DNA from: Meconema thalassinum
Taxonomy: Eukaryota > Arthropoda > Insecta > Orthoptera > Tettigoniidae
Assembly (NCBI GenBank): GCA_946902985.2
Contig: OX336388.2
Span: 131,752,346 to 131,816,345 of the forward strand
DNA: 64,000 nt
Direction of reading: 5' to 3'
Shown here: piece after piece, positions 9,488-20,009 of the stretch
How positions within the stretch are numbered: the stretch's first letter is position 1
Layout of the letters: each line of letters opens with the position of its first letter
Program-made: the position numbers and the translations under genes
Notes under the pieces: model-generated
Seen by the model: only the letters and a program-made list of their open reading frames with translations
Database searches by the model: none
Told to the model about the DNA's origin: nothing

Positions 9488-10914
9488 TGAAACGTTTTGC
9501 TAGCTCCTAACTGTTGGGTGAGAAATGTAACTGTTTACCTTTGCCTAAGCTATGTTGTTTTAATGGGCGCCAAGACCTCAACGCAATGTTGAAATCTAAA
9601 TTTGTATTTAACAACGTCTAGCTCTGGCAGAACACCTTCAAGACTCTATTCACTCAGATCGTGGTATGATTTGATCATTAACCCAACAAACAATTGTATC
9701 AGGAGAAGGAATTGGTCTATATCTAATGCTACCTACTGAAAGCAAAGATTGCATTGTAAAAGAAATGAATTTATTATATAAAACAAGAATAGCACAATTA
9801 ATAATAATAAGTATAAAATTTAAATTGGAGCGTTGTGATTTGAATATTACCGATAGAAAATTACTTGAAAACGGAGTCTGATAAATTGATTTTACTCTTA
9901 TTTCCAAGCTATGAAGTTACTGAAATATGAAATGTAAAACAAAGAAAATGAGAGATTGCGTATTTCTGCGTCATTGGCGCTTACCACTGGAAATTGCCAA
10001 AGCATTTCCCTCGTTCTTGATGATGTTGTGAGCTTCCCACAGTCTCCTGGACGTCGTCATCTCCGTCGGAATTTGATGATATTCTGGTAGATTAGATAAT
10101 TCTATGGTCCGTACCTCGGACCCAAACACTCGTACAACCAAGTTTTACAAAAGTTCGTCGCTAACTCCACTGAACATCGGAGCGACACGCACTTGCGACC
10201 GTACACCTCAAGTATTTCACAGATAGTCACTAACTCCACTGAACATCGGAGCGACACGCACGCGCATCCATACTCCTCAAGTATTTCACAGATAGACACT
10301 AACTCCACTGAACATCGGAGCGACACGCACGCGCATCCATACTCCTCAAGTATTTCACAGATAGTCCTTGTTTCACGGCGCGTCGAACGATATAACCACA
10401 CGCCGGCTCCCCACTCTTCAGTCCCAACTAGCTTACGTCGTCTCCCCTGATTGGCTGACCCACCACGCGATCTTCTCCTCCTCCGGGTCATTACACTCGG
10501 CGGGAGGGTTCCGTTCCAACAATTCGTCTTTTCTAGACCTTGCGACCCAAGATTGCGTCATGCTTCTCGACAAGATTAAGCGTGTACTTGAAATCCCAGT
10601 GAGTCACGTCTCTCGATATACCCTAACTGACGAAAACTCCGTAAAATTCCGTAATCAGATAATTTTCTATGATATCGTCGTTCGTAATAATTTGCTGGAT
10701 AGCGTTTTCTAAGACATAGAAAACCTATCTGAATGCTAATAATTTTTATAAAATGCTCCGAAAATACCTAAATAATAATTATAATAAATTAATAATAATA
10801 ATAAATTACCATGAAAAATTCTCTTGGCTGAACAATTTGCCGCGTAAATAAATATAGAATGGCTTCCTACTGACTTATGCCAGTTGCATAAAACCCCTCG
10901 AAAAACACGTTACA
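9488..10914 (-). repeat. 5' LTR (upstream in the minus-strand sense)
   Basis: Equal in length to the 2671-4097 copy, with one difference seen by eye (T at 9865 versus G at 3048). In the sense direction it would carry the promoter for gag-pol. It contains the same 69-bp array at 10161-10367. Confidence 0.93.
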
Positions 10915-10918
10915 AATT

Positions 10919-11392
10919 GTCAAATTGTCATCCAAAACTTGACAGGCACCTTGTTACATGTCGATTATCATAAGCCTAACATATCTTTTCGTATTGCGGC
11001 GTGTTTGGAAGTTTCCCGTTACATTAATAACCTACTGTTGTTAGAATCGTTGGAATGGAACGATTAAACAGCAGCAGTAGCAGATAGTGATTAAGATCTG
11101 TGACGTACCCAGGATTTCTTTTCATACAGTACATTATTAAAATTATATTTCGATTATTATTCATAAAAAGGAATATTTCAATAAACATTTCTTTTGCATG
11201 AAAACTAGTTTAATTATATTTTCCAGCACAATAACAATATGAAAAAAGTCTAAATAACTAACTAAATGTTAAAACTGAAATGATGCAGAGGTAAACATCG
11301 TGTCCATATGCGACTGTTTATAATAATAATAATATGAGTAAAATAATATTTTACTTTTCAAGTTCTCACTGCCATTAAGCTACTGTTAACTC
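10919..11392 (-). repeat. Dispersed repeat related to 29715-30650
   Basis: From about 11108 ('acccaggatttcttttcatacagta...') the sequence matches 29728-29905 and then 30560-30800, the second copy being interrupted by SINEs. Together with the coding scrap at 11393-11640 this appears to be part of a hAT-like element. Confidence 0.7.
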
Positions 11393-11640
11393 TCAAAATC
11401 TGCCTATCTTGATGGCTTTATCTGAGTCATTGATAACAATAAATAGCAGAAACTCCTCATGTAACGAATTAGGCCTATATGTAACGAAACGGACACACAG
11501 CGACACAGATATCCCCGCATCAGTCAAGTTATTGTAGAATATTTGCTGCGAAGAATTGGAGGCTATCTCCTGCATCCGACAGAAAAAATTAGGCCCTTTA
11601 ACCTTTGGAGAAACTTTTGTTGGAATACTACCCAAATAAA
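11393..11640 (-). pseudogene. hAT-like transposase fragment (DUF4371-type)
   Basis: The minus frame reads 'SLCVRFV', 'SLHEEFLLF' and 'DKAIKI'. This resembles the 'hyvRYvd...rEeFlgF' stretch at the start of the RNase H-like region of DUF4371-type hAT transposases. A parallel copy at 30628-30813 (minus) reads 'SIHEEFLKF' and 'GDKAIKI'. Only about 80 residues are readable, so family-level confidence is moderate. Confidence 0.5.
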
Positions 11641-12374
11641 ATGTCTTAGTCCACTCTAATCAATGTTAAAATTCTCAATGCGGAAGTGACAGTGTCGTGC
11701 GGGAAGAAACAAATCGAAACACGCAAGCTACTCTTAATGAGAGAGCGAATTTCTCCTGTATATATATATATATCATATTTTAAATATTTTATTGCTCCCT
11801 TGACCGTAGAAACTTCATAGTATAATTATTTACTACAAAAAGAAATGTCTTGGCTGAGACAAATATTTGTCGAGCTTTCAATTCGTGCCTGTATTGTACA
11901 GTATTATATTCGCAATTGTCAGAAAGATGAATGGTTGACTTGTAATGATAATCACACCTTTATCCAGTCAAATATGTAAATGAATAGTAATTTTGCACAG
12001 TTTGTGCGAATTTCTTCAAATAAATGAATGTTTTAGTCAATAGTAAATCCTTCCTAATTATGATTATCACGCGTTGAACAGTTCATATGAATCGGTTCAT
12101 ATGAATAGATAGTTATTTTACATTATCGATTCGCGGAACTATCGAAGTGTACATCACCTCGACAGGTGGATTTGACAAATTGTCATGGTTAAGAAAAGGG
12201 CTCTGTGACAGGCGTAAATTTTACAATATTTCTCCTGTCACACATTGGCATACTGTCAGATACAAGTGTCGCGACATGTTGACAATTATGTAAAATTGTC
12301 GGACCTGCTGAGTTTTATGAAATAGGGCCCTGTAGTAGTGTATGTAACTATTAGGAACAAGGGGTGAGGTAGGC

Positions 12375-12545
12375 TCCGCAGGGAGTTACAGTAAGGTACT
12401 ATCACGGCATTTCACTGGAGGGAGTGTGGAAAAACACACTCAAAATAGCCGCTGTCAGCGCCGGGTTTCGAACCAGTGATGTATGGACTTGCTGCTGCGG
12501 CCCGCGCGGCCATGGTGCTTGATTTAACGAGCAAGGCTACGCCGT
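12375..12545 (-). mobile_element. tRNA-headed SINE-like fragment
   Basis: On the minus strand a B-box-like GGTTCGAAACCC (about 12464-12475) sits at usual spacing after an A-box-like 'gtagccttgctcg'. The 'acgccgtggg...agcaaggc' region gives the tRNA-like head. The body toward 12375 has no visible duplication to define its limits. Confidence 0.5.
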
Positions 12546-12614
12546 GGGATCTTTTAACTCCTCTATAGTGTGTAGTTCGTTGGATAATTTTGGAGGGCGA
12601 GGTCATACGAGATA

Positions 12615-12928
12615 CAGGGCGCCCGGGAATGTTCTCCGCAGTGGCTACGTGCCGCTGCGAGTGGTTGCGTCACCAGTTTAGTTGGCAGCACAGTGTCCTT
12701 GATAGGGTGAAGGCCACATGTGTGGGCTGTAGAATTCGTCAGTGTGTATTGCAATAAACGAGCATGTGTGTCATCAGCACTTCCAGCATCAGCTATGCAT
12801 GGCTGTGGTGAGTATAAGGTTTACTGTTCGTTTATGATACTAACGACAGTCGTGCTGCCAACGTAACTGGTGACGTAATCTCTCGCATCAGCTTGTAGGC
12901 ACTGCGGAGAACATTCCCGGGCGCACTG
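12615..12928. mobile_element. MITE, 314 bp, TA target duplication
   Basis: Inverted ends CAGGGCGCCCGGGAATG and CAGTGCGCCCGGGAATG (reverse complement of the right end) continue to '..ttctccgcagtg'. TA lies on each side (12613-12614 and 12929-12930). The size, TA duplication and absence of coding sequence fit a Tc1/mariner-superfamily MITE. Confidence 0.8.
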
Positions 12929-13130
12929 TATTATAAGTCGCTAAAAGCGAGGAGCCCGGCGCGACGTGGAGCAATGATAGACTGCCAAGACCCGAGCACT
13001 TTCAACCAGAAGGTAGAATGTAAAATAATTCCCCTGGCCCAAGGACTTCTTATAATTTCTAATTGAAAATGTCGGGTCCAGGAAAATCTATCTTGCATTC
13101 TACAGTACTCTAATAAAAAATGGTCGATGG

Positions 13131-13400
13131 TGAAGATGATTAAGGGTTTTGTGTCATGGATATGTAACCCTGTGTACTGAGTGTGTGGGGAATCTGTCTC
13201 ATAACCTGGGTCATTGTGATGGCTGAATTAGTGTGCATGTGTGTAATTGAGGCTAGGATTTGGGTAGGAGGCAGCCGTGGCGTTAATTTAGATACTATCT
13301 CGACATTCGCCTGAAATAGCATTGTGAAGCCACAGAAAACCACTTCTAGGGTGGCTGGGGGTAGAAATCGAACGCACTTCTTCTTGGCTCTGCCTTAAAT
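13131..13400 (-). mobile_element. SINE (family D), minus strand, decayed
   Basis: Read on the minus strand it follows the family D body: 'agccaagaag...gttcgatttctac', 'gaagtggttttctgtggc', 'aattacacac..ctaattcagccatcaca' and 'gacagattcc'. Copies in the same order are at 18233-18575, 28594-28935 and 39907-40822. Confidence 0.7.
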
Positions 13401-13447
13401 AAGACTTAGTTACCCCGTTTCGCTCTCTGACCTAAACCAAATTAAAC

Positions 13448-13672
13448 TAGCTGCGTGTCGCAGCGGTAATGTTGTCGCCTGATGTGCCCCAGGTTGCTCG
13501 AATCCTGGCGCAGTCAGTTTGCATTTCAGGGTGCGCAAAATGCGCGGGAGCCGTGGCATTAGATTTACTGGCACGTTAAAGATCCACTTTGGGGCAAAAT
13601 TCTGGTACCCCGGCGTCTCTAATAGCCGCAATAGTTAAAAGGGACGTAAAACCAATAACATAAATATTATTA
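13448..13672 (+). mobile_element. SINE (family C), diverged copy
   Basis: A tRNA-like head 'gctgcgtgtcgcagcggtaa' is followed by 'gcgcagtcag', 'gggagccgtg', 'tttactggcacgttaaagatc', 'ggggcaaaattc' and the terminal 'aaaagggacgtaaaacc' with an ATT-rich tail. The order matches copies at 29994-30225, 33230-33458 and 61527-61722. Confidence 0.8.
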
Positions 13673-15263
13673 GTGAATTACATTTCTTGACAGTCTGGTA
13701 CCGAACTCGGACCTCCGCAACTCCCGCGGTGACTGCTCAAAATGCTATAGCCAGTACACCAGTAGGTGGACTAGAGCATTCCAGTTTCTTGTTACTGACG
13801 TGCTGCTTGTTTCTTTTGACCAACGTTTTGTTAATTGAAGCAAACTGTTGTGTTTGTATTAACAAAAAATATGTTGATGGCAGTGACCCCGTTTTGGCTT
13901 CGTGTAACCAACCAACCAACCAACCAACCACGAATATTTCAGATGCCGGAACATTTCACCATCCCGAAGGACCTTTCGAGCAGGCATATGGAAACTGCTT
14001 CAAATTAGGACGGTGCCAAAGCCTTCCGAACGAAATGATAAAGCTACAGTTTTTGTCTGCGGCGAATATTGCTCGACGCACGCCTGAAAAGCGGTTTCTT
14101 CAGCCGGCGATCATCGCCCGTCTAATAATAGTGGAGAGAAAAGAAAAACTCTTTTCTGCCCTACATTCTTTGGAATTAATAATTTTCTTGTAAACATCAA
14201 TCAGCTGATTAAAAACTGTAAAAGCAAAATGTCAGAATTGTTGAAAATACTGTTAATTTTGCCATGCGTGTCATAAAACAGGATGGTCAGCTACTGAATT
14301 CATTAACATCTCATAATTACATCCCAATAAAACTCAAAATGCACGTTGCTATCTGTTTTTAAATAGCCAGCCGAATTAAAATGTAATCAAACCCGGCAAT
14401 GATCACCATAGCCGGCGCATTTATTTACATGCAGAGATTATGCAACGAAGATCGCAGGTAATGTGCTCTCGGCGATCATCGCCGTAGCGAAACCAGACTC
14501 GTAAGGATTATATTAAAATTAAGTAGTGTAATAGAGCAGTATCCTCCTACCCACGGCACGTTATTCGGAATTATTTTATATATTCAAATGCGTTTGTTGT
14601 ATATCTCCATAATCTCCCAGTTTGCGTGTAAATCTGCTTTCCTCCTACCCTCTCATTGTTGCATGTGGCAGTCTGTTCGAGTCCCGCCTCCTGACACGCA
14701 ACATCGTCGTCGGTCGGGGGCGGCGATGAAAGTACTTAGCTCAGCTGCGGCTTTTAGACAGTCAATCCAGCTGGCTCTGAATACCCGCCCGCCACATGTG
14801 ATGCAATTGGTCAGCTTTGCTGCCACTTCTCACATTCCTGCCTTAAATGGTTTCTCCTTGCTCTTTCCCCGCTCCGCGATAGAAGAACCGGCAACGTTGC
14901 GCCTACGGAGCATGTCGGCTCGGCCTGGCCTGCTGTTGTTTGGTTTGGTCTGGCATTGAAATGATAACGGTTGCAGCGGTAGGGTCCTTTCTTTGCTAAG
15001 CCGCTTTTCAGGCAGTAGTCTTGTCGCTCTGCTCAAAAAGCAGGTCACGTCTGTAGTCATGGCGATAGAACTTTGTGCTAATGTTTTTAATTCGTGTGTA
15101 CCTTTTTAAAAGACATGAGTGTTAGCGTGTGATCTACAGGTGGCCGTGCTGTGCTGCCGTTAATTAACTGCTGCGCCATTTCATGTGTTACGACGTTTTA
15201 GTAACTTGGAAGGAGTGTGTGTGTGTGTGTGATTTTGTTTAGTGAGTGTTCAGGAGTGAAGCT
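13673..15263 (+). promoter_or_regulatory. Upstream region and probable 5' UTR/promoter of the SPECC1L-like gene
   Basis: No exon or transposase was recognised. From about 14640 the sequence becomes richer in CpG and GC than the AT-rich flanks (for example around 14690-14730 and 14850-14910). That fits a promoter or 5' UTR zone for the ATG at 15264. No TATA box at a convincing distance was identified and the transcription start cannot be placed. A (aacc)n run is at about 13907-13930, and 13687-14193 holds an open frame without recognisable similarity. Confidence 0.35.
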
Positions 15264-15560
15264 ATGATGAAGTTCAAATCGTTGTTTCGTAGACACGCAG
15301 GCCCCGGCGCATCTGGGGGTGGCGCCGGAGCTAAGGGAGGCAGTGGTGCTGCTGGTGAAGGACTGAAGGCGGCGGGATCCGTCAGCTCTTTGGATAGCAA
15401 ACACCACAAAGTTCCTGCCGTCGCCGGCGCCGTGGGGCCGCCGCCCCCATCCATGGAGGCGGTTCAGGCGCAGCTGGAGCAGGTGTCAAAGGAGAAAACC
15501 GCCCTCGAGGAGAGGTTGAAGGAAATGGAGGTCTTCCAGGTTGAAGCCACCAAGCAGCAG
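15264..15560 (+). CDS. SPECC1L: SPECC1L/cytospin-A-like protein, exon 1 (start)
   Basis: Ninety-nine residues from tandem ATGs (15264 and 15267) to a CAG|GTAGGC donor, phase 0. The start MMKFKSLFRRH is basic. A Gly/Ala-rich low-complexity stretch follows (residues about 14-40), then the first coiled-coil heptads (VQAQLEQVSKEKTALEERL, about 69-87). An in-frame GTG upstream at 15246 is less likely as a start. SPECC1L-family proteins are long coiled-coil adaptors with a C-terminal calponin-homology domain that bind actin and microtubules and act in adhesion and cytokinesis. The family call rests on exons 3-4; exon 1 is assigned by phase, strand and continuing coiled coil. The next exon is 21 kb away. 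Confidence 0.8.
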
Positions 15561-15617
15561 GTAGGCTATGAAAATTATACTTCGGATTTAATAAATTTAG
15601 TAAGTGTAGAAACAGAT

Positions 15618-15800
15618 GCCGTCCCCGCAGTGTAAGGGTAGCACGCTCGCTTCTTACTTAAGAGGTTCAAGATTCGATTCATGGCTCTGCCAGATATGAC
15701 CTGAGGGCTGCAACGGAGTGCACTTAGCTATGTTAGGGCAATTGAGTAGCTATTGTACTTGCTATGAGAAATAAGTAAATAACACCCCTTTGTCATAAAT
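15618..15800 (+). mobile_element. SINE (family B), degenerate
   Basis: It starts just inside intron 1 with a tRNA-like head ('gtaagggtagcacgctcgc', 'gattcgattc') and carries the family marks 'gggctgcaacggagtgca' and 'caattgagtagct'. The 3' half typical of family B (see 22057-22370) is lost. Confidence 0.65.
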
Positions 15801-18232
15801 CAGGGTAACTTGCTTTGACCACGTTTCCCCCTAATCCGCAGGCTATGATCTGGGCGGCAGTAATCCTTACTATTTTTTGAGGCCCAAGATTTCTGTTATA
15901 GAAGGCGATACAGTGCGGGTGTATTGAGATTTGCCGCCCACCCTCTTGATGCATTGGAAGGAAACTTGTACAGTGCCATGGCTAAGTGGGAGACTACAGC
16001 TAATGCACTATTACTGCATAACTTTATAAATGTAGATGTTACAACTGGGTGATTTATAATTCATTATGCACTTGCCTCCAATTAAACATTAAACACTCTA
16101 ATTTAATTCTATAATTACACAGTGATCATCTCATTGATTGTTCTGATTGAACTGAAAGGAAATTCCGCGTCAGGTGGGTTAATGCACTTGTATATTTTTT
16201 TTCGTATTGTTTTGCAATTGCAGGGTGCAGCAATTTTGATTCACTTTGCCTCTCCATTCGCGAAATTGCCACTCGAATTTACACTAAAGATTACACATTT
16301 GAGGGCCAGATGGTGACTGTGGGAGAAAGGACTTCCTTTCCTGCTGTCAAGCACACAGCTTATCCCTGAACTACGTTACCAGCAGCAGGTTTGACCTTCA
16401 ATTTTAAAGTTCTTTTGCTCTCAACATCGCAAACACTGTAAATGTTACAATACTTTATCTGGCCCAAAATTTAATGTTTTGTTGGGGTACCGAATAGCTC
16501 ACCAATAGTTAAGAAGTATGAGTAAAAGATTGATATTATAAATACACCCACTTCAAAATATCATTAATTCTTTACCATACGACATGAAATAAAAGGCAAA
16601 ACTATTGGCCTGGATAAAGATTATTGATGCGCGACTTCACCCACTGTGCATGACAAAAACTAGGGGTGTTATCTATTAGCTAACGCGCTATCAATACACC
16701 ATTGGTCTGGACGAAAATATTGGTCTAGGCAAAACCATTGTGAAACCCTCAAGTTTTACCAAAATATCTTATAAGTTAATTTCTCTCCCAATTTATGGTA
16801 ACAGATAGGAGTTTTGTATGGAGTTATTAGTCGGAACAGCTTTCCGAGGTCTGTAGTTATGTATGGAAACCCGTAGGTTCTGGGCTAGATTTCAGAATTA
16901 CTGCCAACAAATTTAATCTGGCCTGATGGCTGGAACGTACACCCAGTTTTTTGGGGATAATTTGAGAACAGGTGGGTTTGATGGTAATTGTTTATGTGTG
17001 GTGAACCTGGATTCTTCACTTGCACTTGGATAATGTAATTTTTATGATTTTCATACCTTACTTCATATTCTGGAAGTCATTTCTCTTCTGCGAACCATCA
17101 GCCGAAATGACTGTCCGTTATCACTAACTTACTGCACTGGAAATATGTGCTAAATTGAGTAAAATACATGTTTTTGTTTCTTATTCATTCAACGACAATG
17201 TTTGACGCATCAAGTCTCTTTAACTCTTACCGATGCGCACACATTGCCGTTACATTACTGTTACCAACATAATATGAGATACTAAATATACCTTGTAACT
17301 TAATTATGTGATAAAGCATTAAGTTAATTGACAAAACGATCTGTTTGCACGAGTACTCCCACTATGCCTGGCAAAAAGCTGGTGCATCCAAGCAAATATG
17401 CCAACGATAATGGAACTATTTGCATAGAATATGTAGAAGACCTGTATTGAAGGCGAAATCAAGTAAACATTTTGTGGCATTCGAAGAAATATTAAGCTAC
17501 TGTAATCATAAAGAAATGTAAGGCTTCCACTACTAACGCTGCCCGTGAGGTATGGCGAACTGCAGTCTTCTGTTTATTCCATTGAGGCAAAGAATATGGT
17601 GAGAAAGACGACACATTTTAATCTCTTAAACATTGGCAAATATTATTCTTGCCGTGTGGCAGTTAGACGGAAAGGTTGGGTTAGGTGCGTTGCATTATTT
17701 AATAATTAAATAAGTTAATATTTATTTGAATGCCGCAACATTTTATCTTGATTTTGTCTTAAATAGGCCTACAAGTTTTTTAAATATTCTGTAAAAAATG
17801 TTACATTTTCGTTGGTGTGTTTTTTCTTGGATGTCCTGTAAAAATCATTGTTTTTTTGAAAATGTTGCCGTTTGGAGGGAAAGGAAGTATTGAGGTATTT
17901 ACTTGACCAACAAGGTTCTGATAGTACTTCAGTGTTGATGGGTCTAGTCGTGTGGGCAGTATATGACTCTGTTCCAGTAGTCTGTCATCGTACTCTTCTC
18001 CGTGATGACATGTGCTCTTGTTATGCGTAGCAGTGCTGGATTTATGTGGACGTTGTACTCCCAACTCTCTGTCCTGCAAGGCTCGAAATGATAATATTTA
18101 AATCACATACACTAGTGCAGCCAAGGGGGAACCCAGTGGGTCCTTTCCTCAAAATACAGTATAAGTAAAAGAATAATTTTTCACACTCCCAGCAGGCAAA
18201 TGCTGGGATAGGCTACTTTACTTCAAGTCCCG
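15801..18232. other. Intron 1 sequence without recognised features
   Basis: AT-rich sequence with no coding similarity, splice-consistent exon or clear terminal repeats seen. The longest open frame (17801-18079, minus) has no recognisable motif. Confidence 0.4.
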
Positions 18233-18575
18233 GGGCACCTTGTATGGTGTAATAGTTAGCATTCTTGCCTGCCAAGATCTGGGTTTGATTCCCGGCTCGG
18301 CCAAGAAATTTAATTTTGGTCTGAGGGCTGGAACGGGATACATTTAGCCTTGTAAGGCAAAACTGAGAGGAGGAGGGTTTGATTCCCACCTCAGCCATTG
18401 TGGAAATGGTTTTCCGCTTCTATTCCAGGCAAATGCCGGGATGATTCGTAATTTAAGTCCCTCCCAATCCTCATCAAATACACACAATAATACAGCCATT
18501 ACAATAACATTAGACCAAGTACATGGGGTTGAATGGCCATGATGTCCGACCCCTCAAATGAAAAAATAACCTACC
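18233..18575 (+). mobile_element. SINE (family D), near full length
   Basis: A tRNA-like head ('ggtgtaatagttagcattc', 'gtttgattcccggctcggcc') is followed by 'aagaaatttaatttt', 'ggctggaacggg' and 'aatggttttccgctt'. A second 'gtttgattccca' motif and the tail 'aatacagccattacaa...gacccctcaaatg' complete it. It is the best reference copy for family D in the window. Confidence 0.8.
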
Positions 18576-18654
18576 CCATCCCTGTCCCTAATACAGTTGC
18601 ACACATTAGTCCCTAGTTGCTAAAATAAATTAATAACAAGAAGGCCCATTTCAT

Positions 18655-18832
18655 ATTGACAATTAATGTTGTAGCTTTCAGTCAGTTTTCTTGTCCTTCA
18701 ATAGTCTGTAACAATATAATACATTTTAATCGCATTTAATTAATTTCAGGTTTTTCACCTATTTCAGTAATTAGAATGACTTTTATGTTGACCGATTGAA
18801 AGCTATAATATTAATTGTTAATAAGGCAACAC
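18655..18832. repeat. Short inverted-repeat element
   Basis: 'tgacaattaatgttgtagct' (about 18657) and the reverse complement of about 18803-18832 ('taacaattaatattatagct') form imperfect arms extended by 'ttcagtcag/ttcaatcgg'. The related direct sequence 'atttcatattga' lies at about 18649 and 18867. Probably a small MITE; no clean duplication. Confidence 0.5.
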
Positions 18833-20009
18833 TGAAAAATGGCTTCGAAGCTATCTTTACTTGCATTTCATATTGATAAAAACTACAGTAGAGCGTCGAT
18901 AATCCGGATTAATTGTGACGGGACCTTGTCCGGATTATCTAAATGTGCGCACTTTTGAAAATAACCAAAAAATGGTTGAGTTCATAACAAAAAAGAGATC
19001 TTGTTAAAAGCATTAATAAGTCACATTAGTGATTAAATACGGTAGTTCGGAACAGACCATTAATTAAGTTAATCATCATTAGGGTTCAGAAGTTTAAGAC
19101 CTAAAGAAGTACAAAATATGCAAGCAAATATGCCCTAAAAACTAAACTATAAAATATGACTTAAAAACTACGAAATATGACATGAATTTTTGGGGTAGGT
19201 AGAGTATCACTAACATACAGTAAACGTCTTAAGTGCAAAACCGTGATCAGCTATAATACACCAGACCCATTTAAAAGAATTGTTCCGTCAGTACTGAAGT
19301 CTCTTCACCGAACACTTTCACATATTTTCTGAACTTTACAGCTTCACTACACTTCACTTTCGGCATGATGGGGTTCACTGCAGTACTACAAGTGTGACCA
19401 ATCTGTTGAAATCTGTTGGTAGTGAAGGAGCAAGGGAGCTTTCATTCGGCCCTGCAAGGAAGAACTGGGTGAGATATAACATGGCATTTCCTTGTTTTGC
19501 TAATTGCTTCTGAGCTAAATATATCTACTGGAGTGAATCCTATTGAAAGGCGGAAGCACACTATCGTCATGTTCCGTGACCTCATGCGTACAGTGTCGCA
19601 ATCTAACTTGTCCAGAAAGATGTGCTAAAAGACGTCCGTAGAGGAGCGCCATCTTGGAATCAGGTCTTCTAAACCTGCCTGTTCCGGGAAAAGAAAGAAA
19701 AATGTATCTAACTTAAGTTACTACAATATTCGGAAATCCTGTGTTTGAAACTCGACGCAGATAACACGTACCTTGTTAACGATGCCTTAATTTAATCAAA
19801 AATGCTGAAATTATAACCAAATATGACCTTATATCACTAAATTATGACCAAATATGACCAAAACAATAAAAATGGCCGAAATATGCATTTATAGGCAACA
19901 TCAAATTGCTTTAAACGTGGTCAGGGACCAGTCATTCAAGCTTATTTTTCAGATTTCGGGTAAAATGAGCTCAGGAAAAAAATGACTTTTCCTTAACATC
20001 CGAACCTTA

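Larger units (their letters stand above)
2671..10914 (-). mobile_element. Ty3/gypsy-type LTR retrotransposon, young, integrase-deleted
   Basis: Two direct 1427-bp LTRs (2671-4097 and 9488-10914) begin and end TG...CA and are flanked by the 4-bp duplication AATT (2667-2670 and 10915-10918). Coding direction is minus: gag (7488-9374), pol (5332-7521) in the -1 frame, then an integrase C-terminal remnant (5166-5338). About 1.07 kb without convincing ORFs (4098-5165) separates pol from the 3' LTR, and no env-like gene was recognised. Near-identity of the LTRs indicates recent insertion. Loss of the integrase core means this copy would need that enzyme supplied in trans. The primer-binding site next to 9487 and the polypurine tract next to 4098 are not typical, so primer assignment stays open. 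Confidence 0.93.
1815..12329. mobile_element. TIR-bounded DNA element (class uncertain) split by an LTR retrotransposon
   Basis: The left end GGTCCTATTTCATAA (1815-1829) is mirrored by the reverse complement of 12315-12329 (GGCCCTATTTCATAA). Both are flanked by CTG (1812-1814 and 12330-12332), a possible 3-bp target duplication. Subterminal sequence on both sides is rich in short 'gacaa/ttgtc' palindromes. Without the LTR element (2671-10914 plus a 4-bp duplication) the host is about 2.3 kb. Its right half contains a hAT-like protein fragment (11393-11640), but no intact transposase is seen. A hAT assignment would predict 8-bp duplications, which are not visible. Confidence 0.5.

Noticed and set aside
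13687..14193. 168-codon plus-strand ORF upstream of the host gene
   Set aside because: No recognisable domain, unusual composition and a (aacc)n run inside; no splice or codon evidence.
14588..14959. 123-codon ORF just upstream of exon 1 as an extra first exon
   Set aside because: No similarity and no donor joining it in frame to exon 1; treated as promoter or 5' UTR sequence.
18233..18310. Sequences with A- and B-box-like motifs (here and in the other SINE heads) as true tRNA genes
   Set aside because: They are imperfect, lack a closed acceptor stem and lead into repeated SINE bodies with tails and target duplications.
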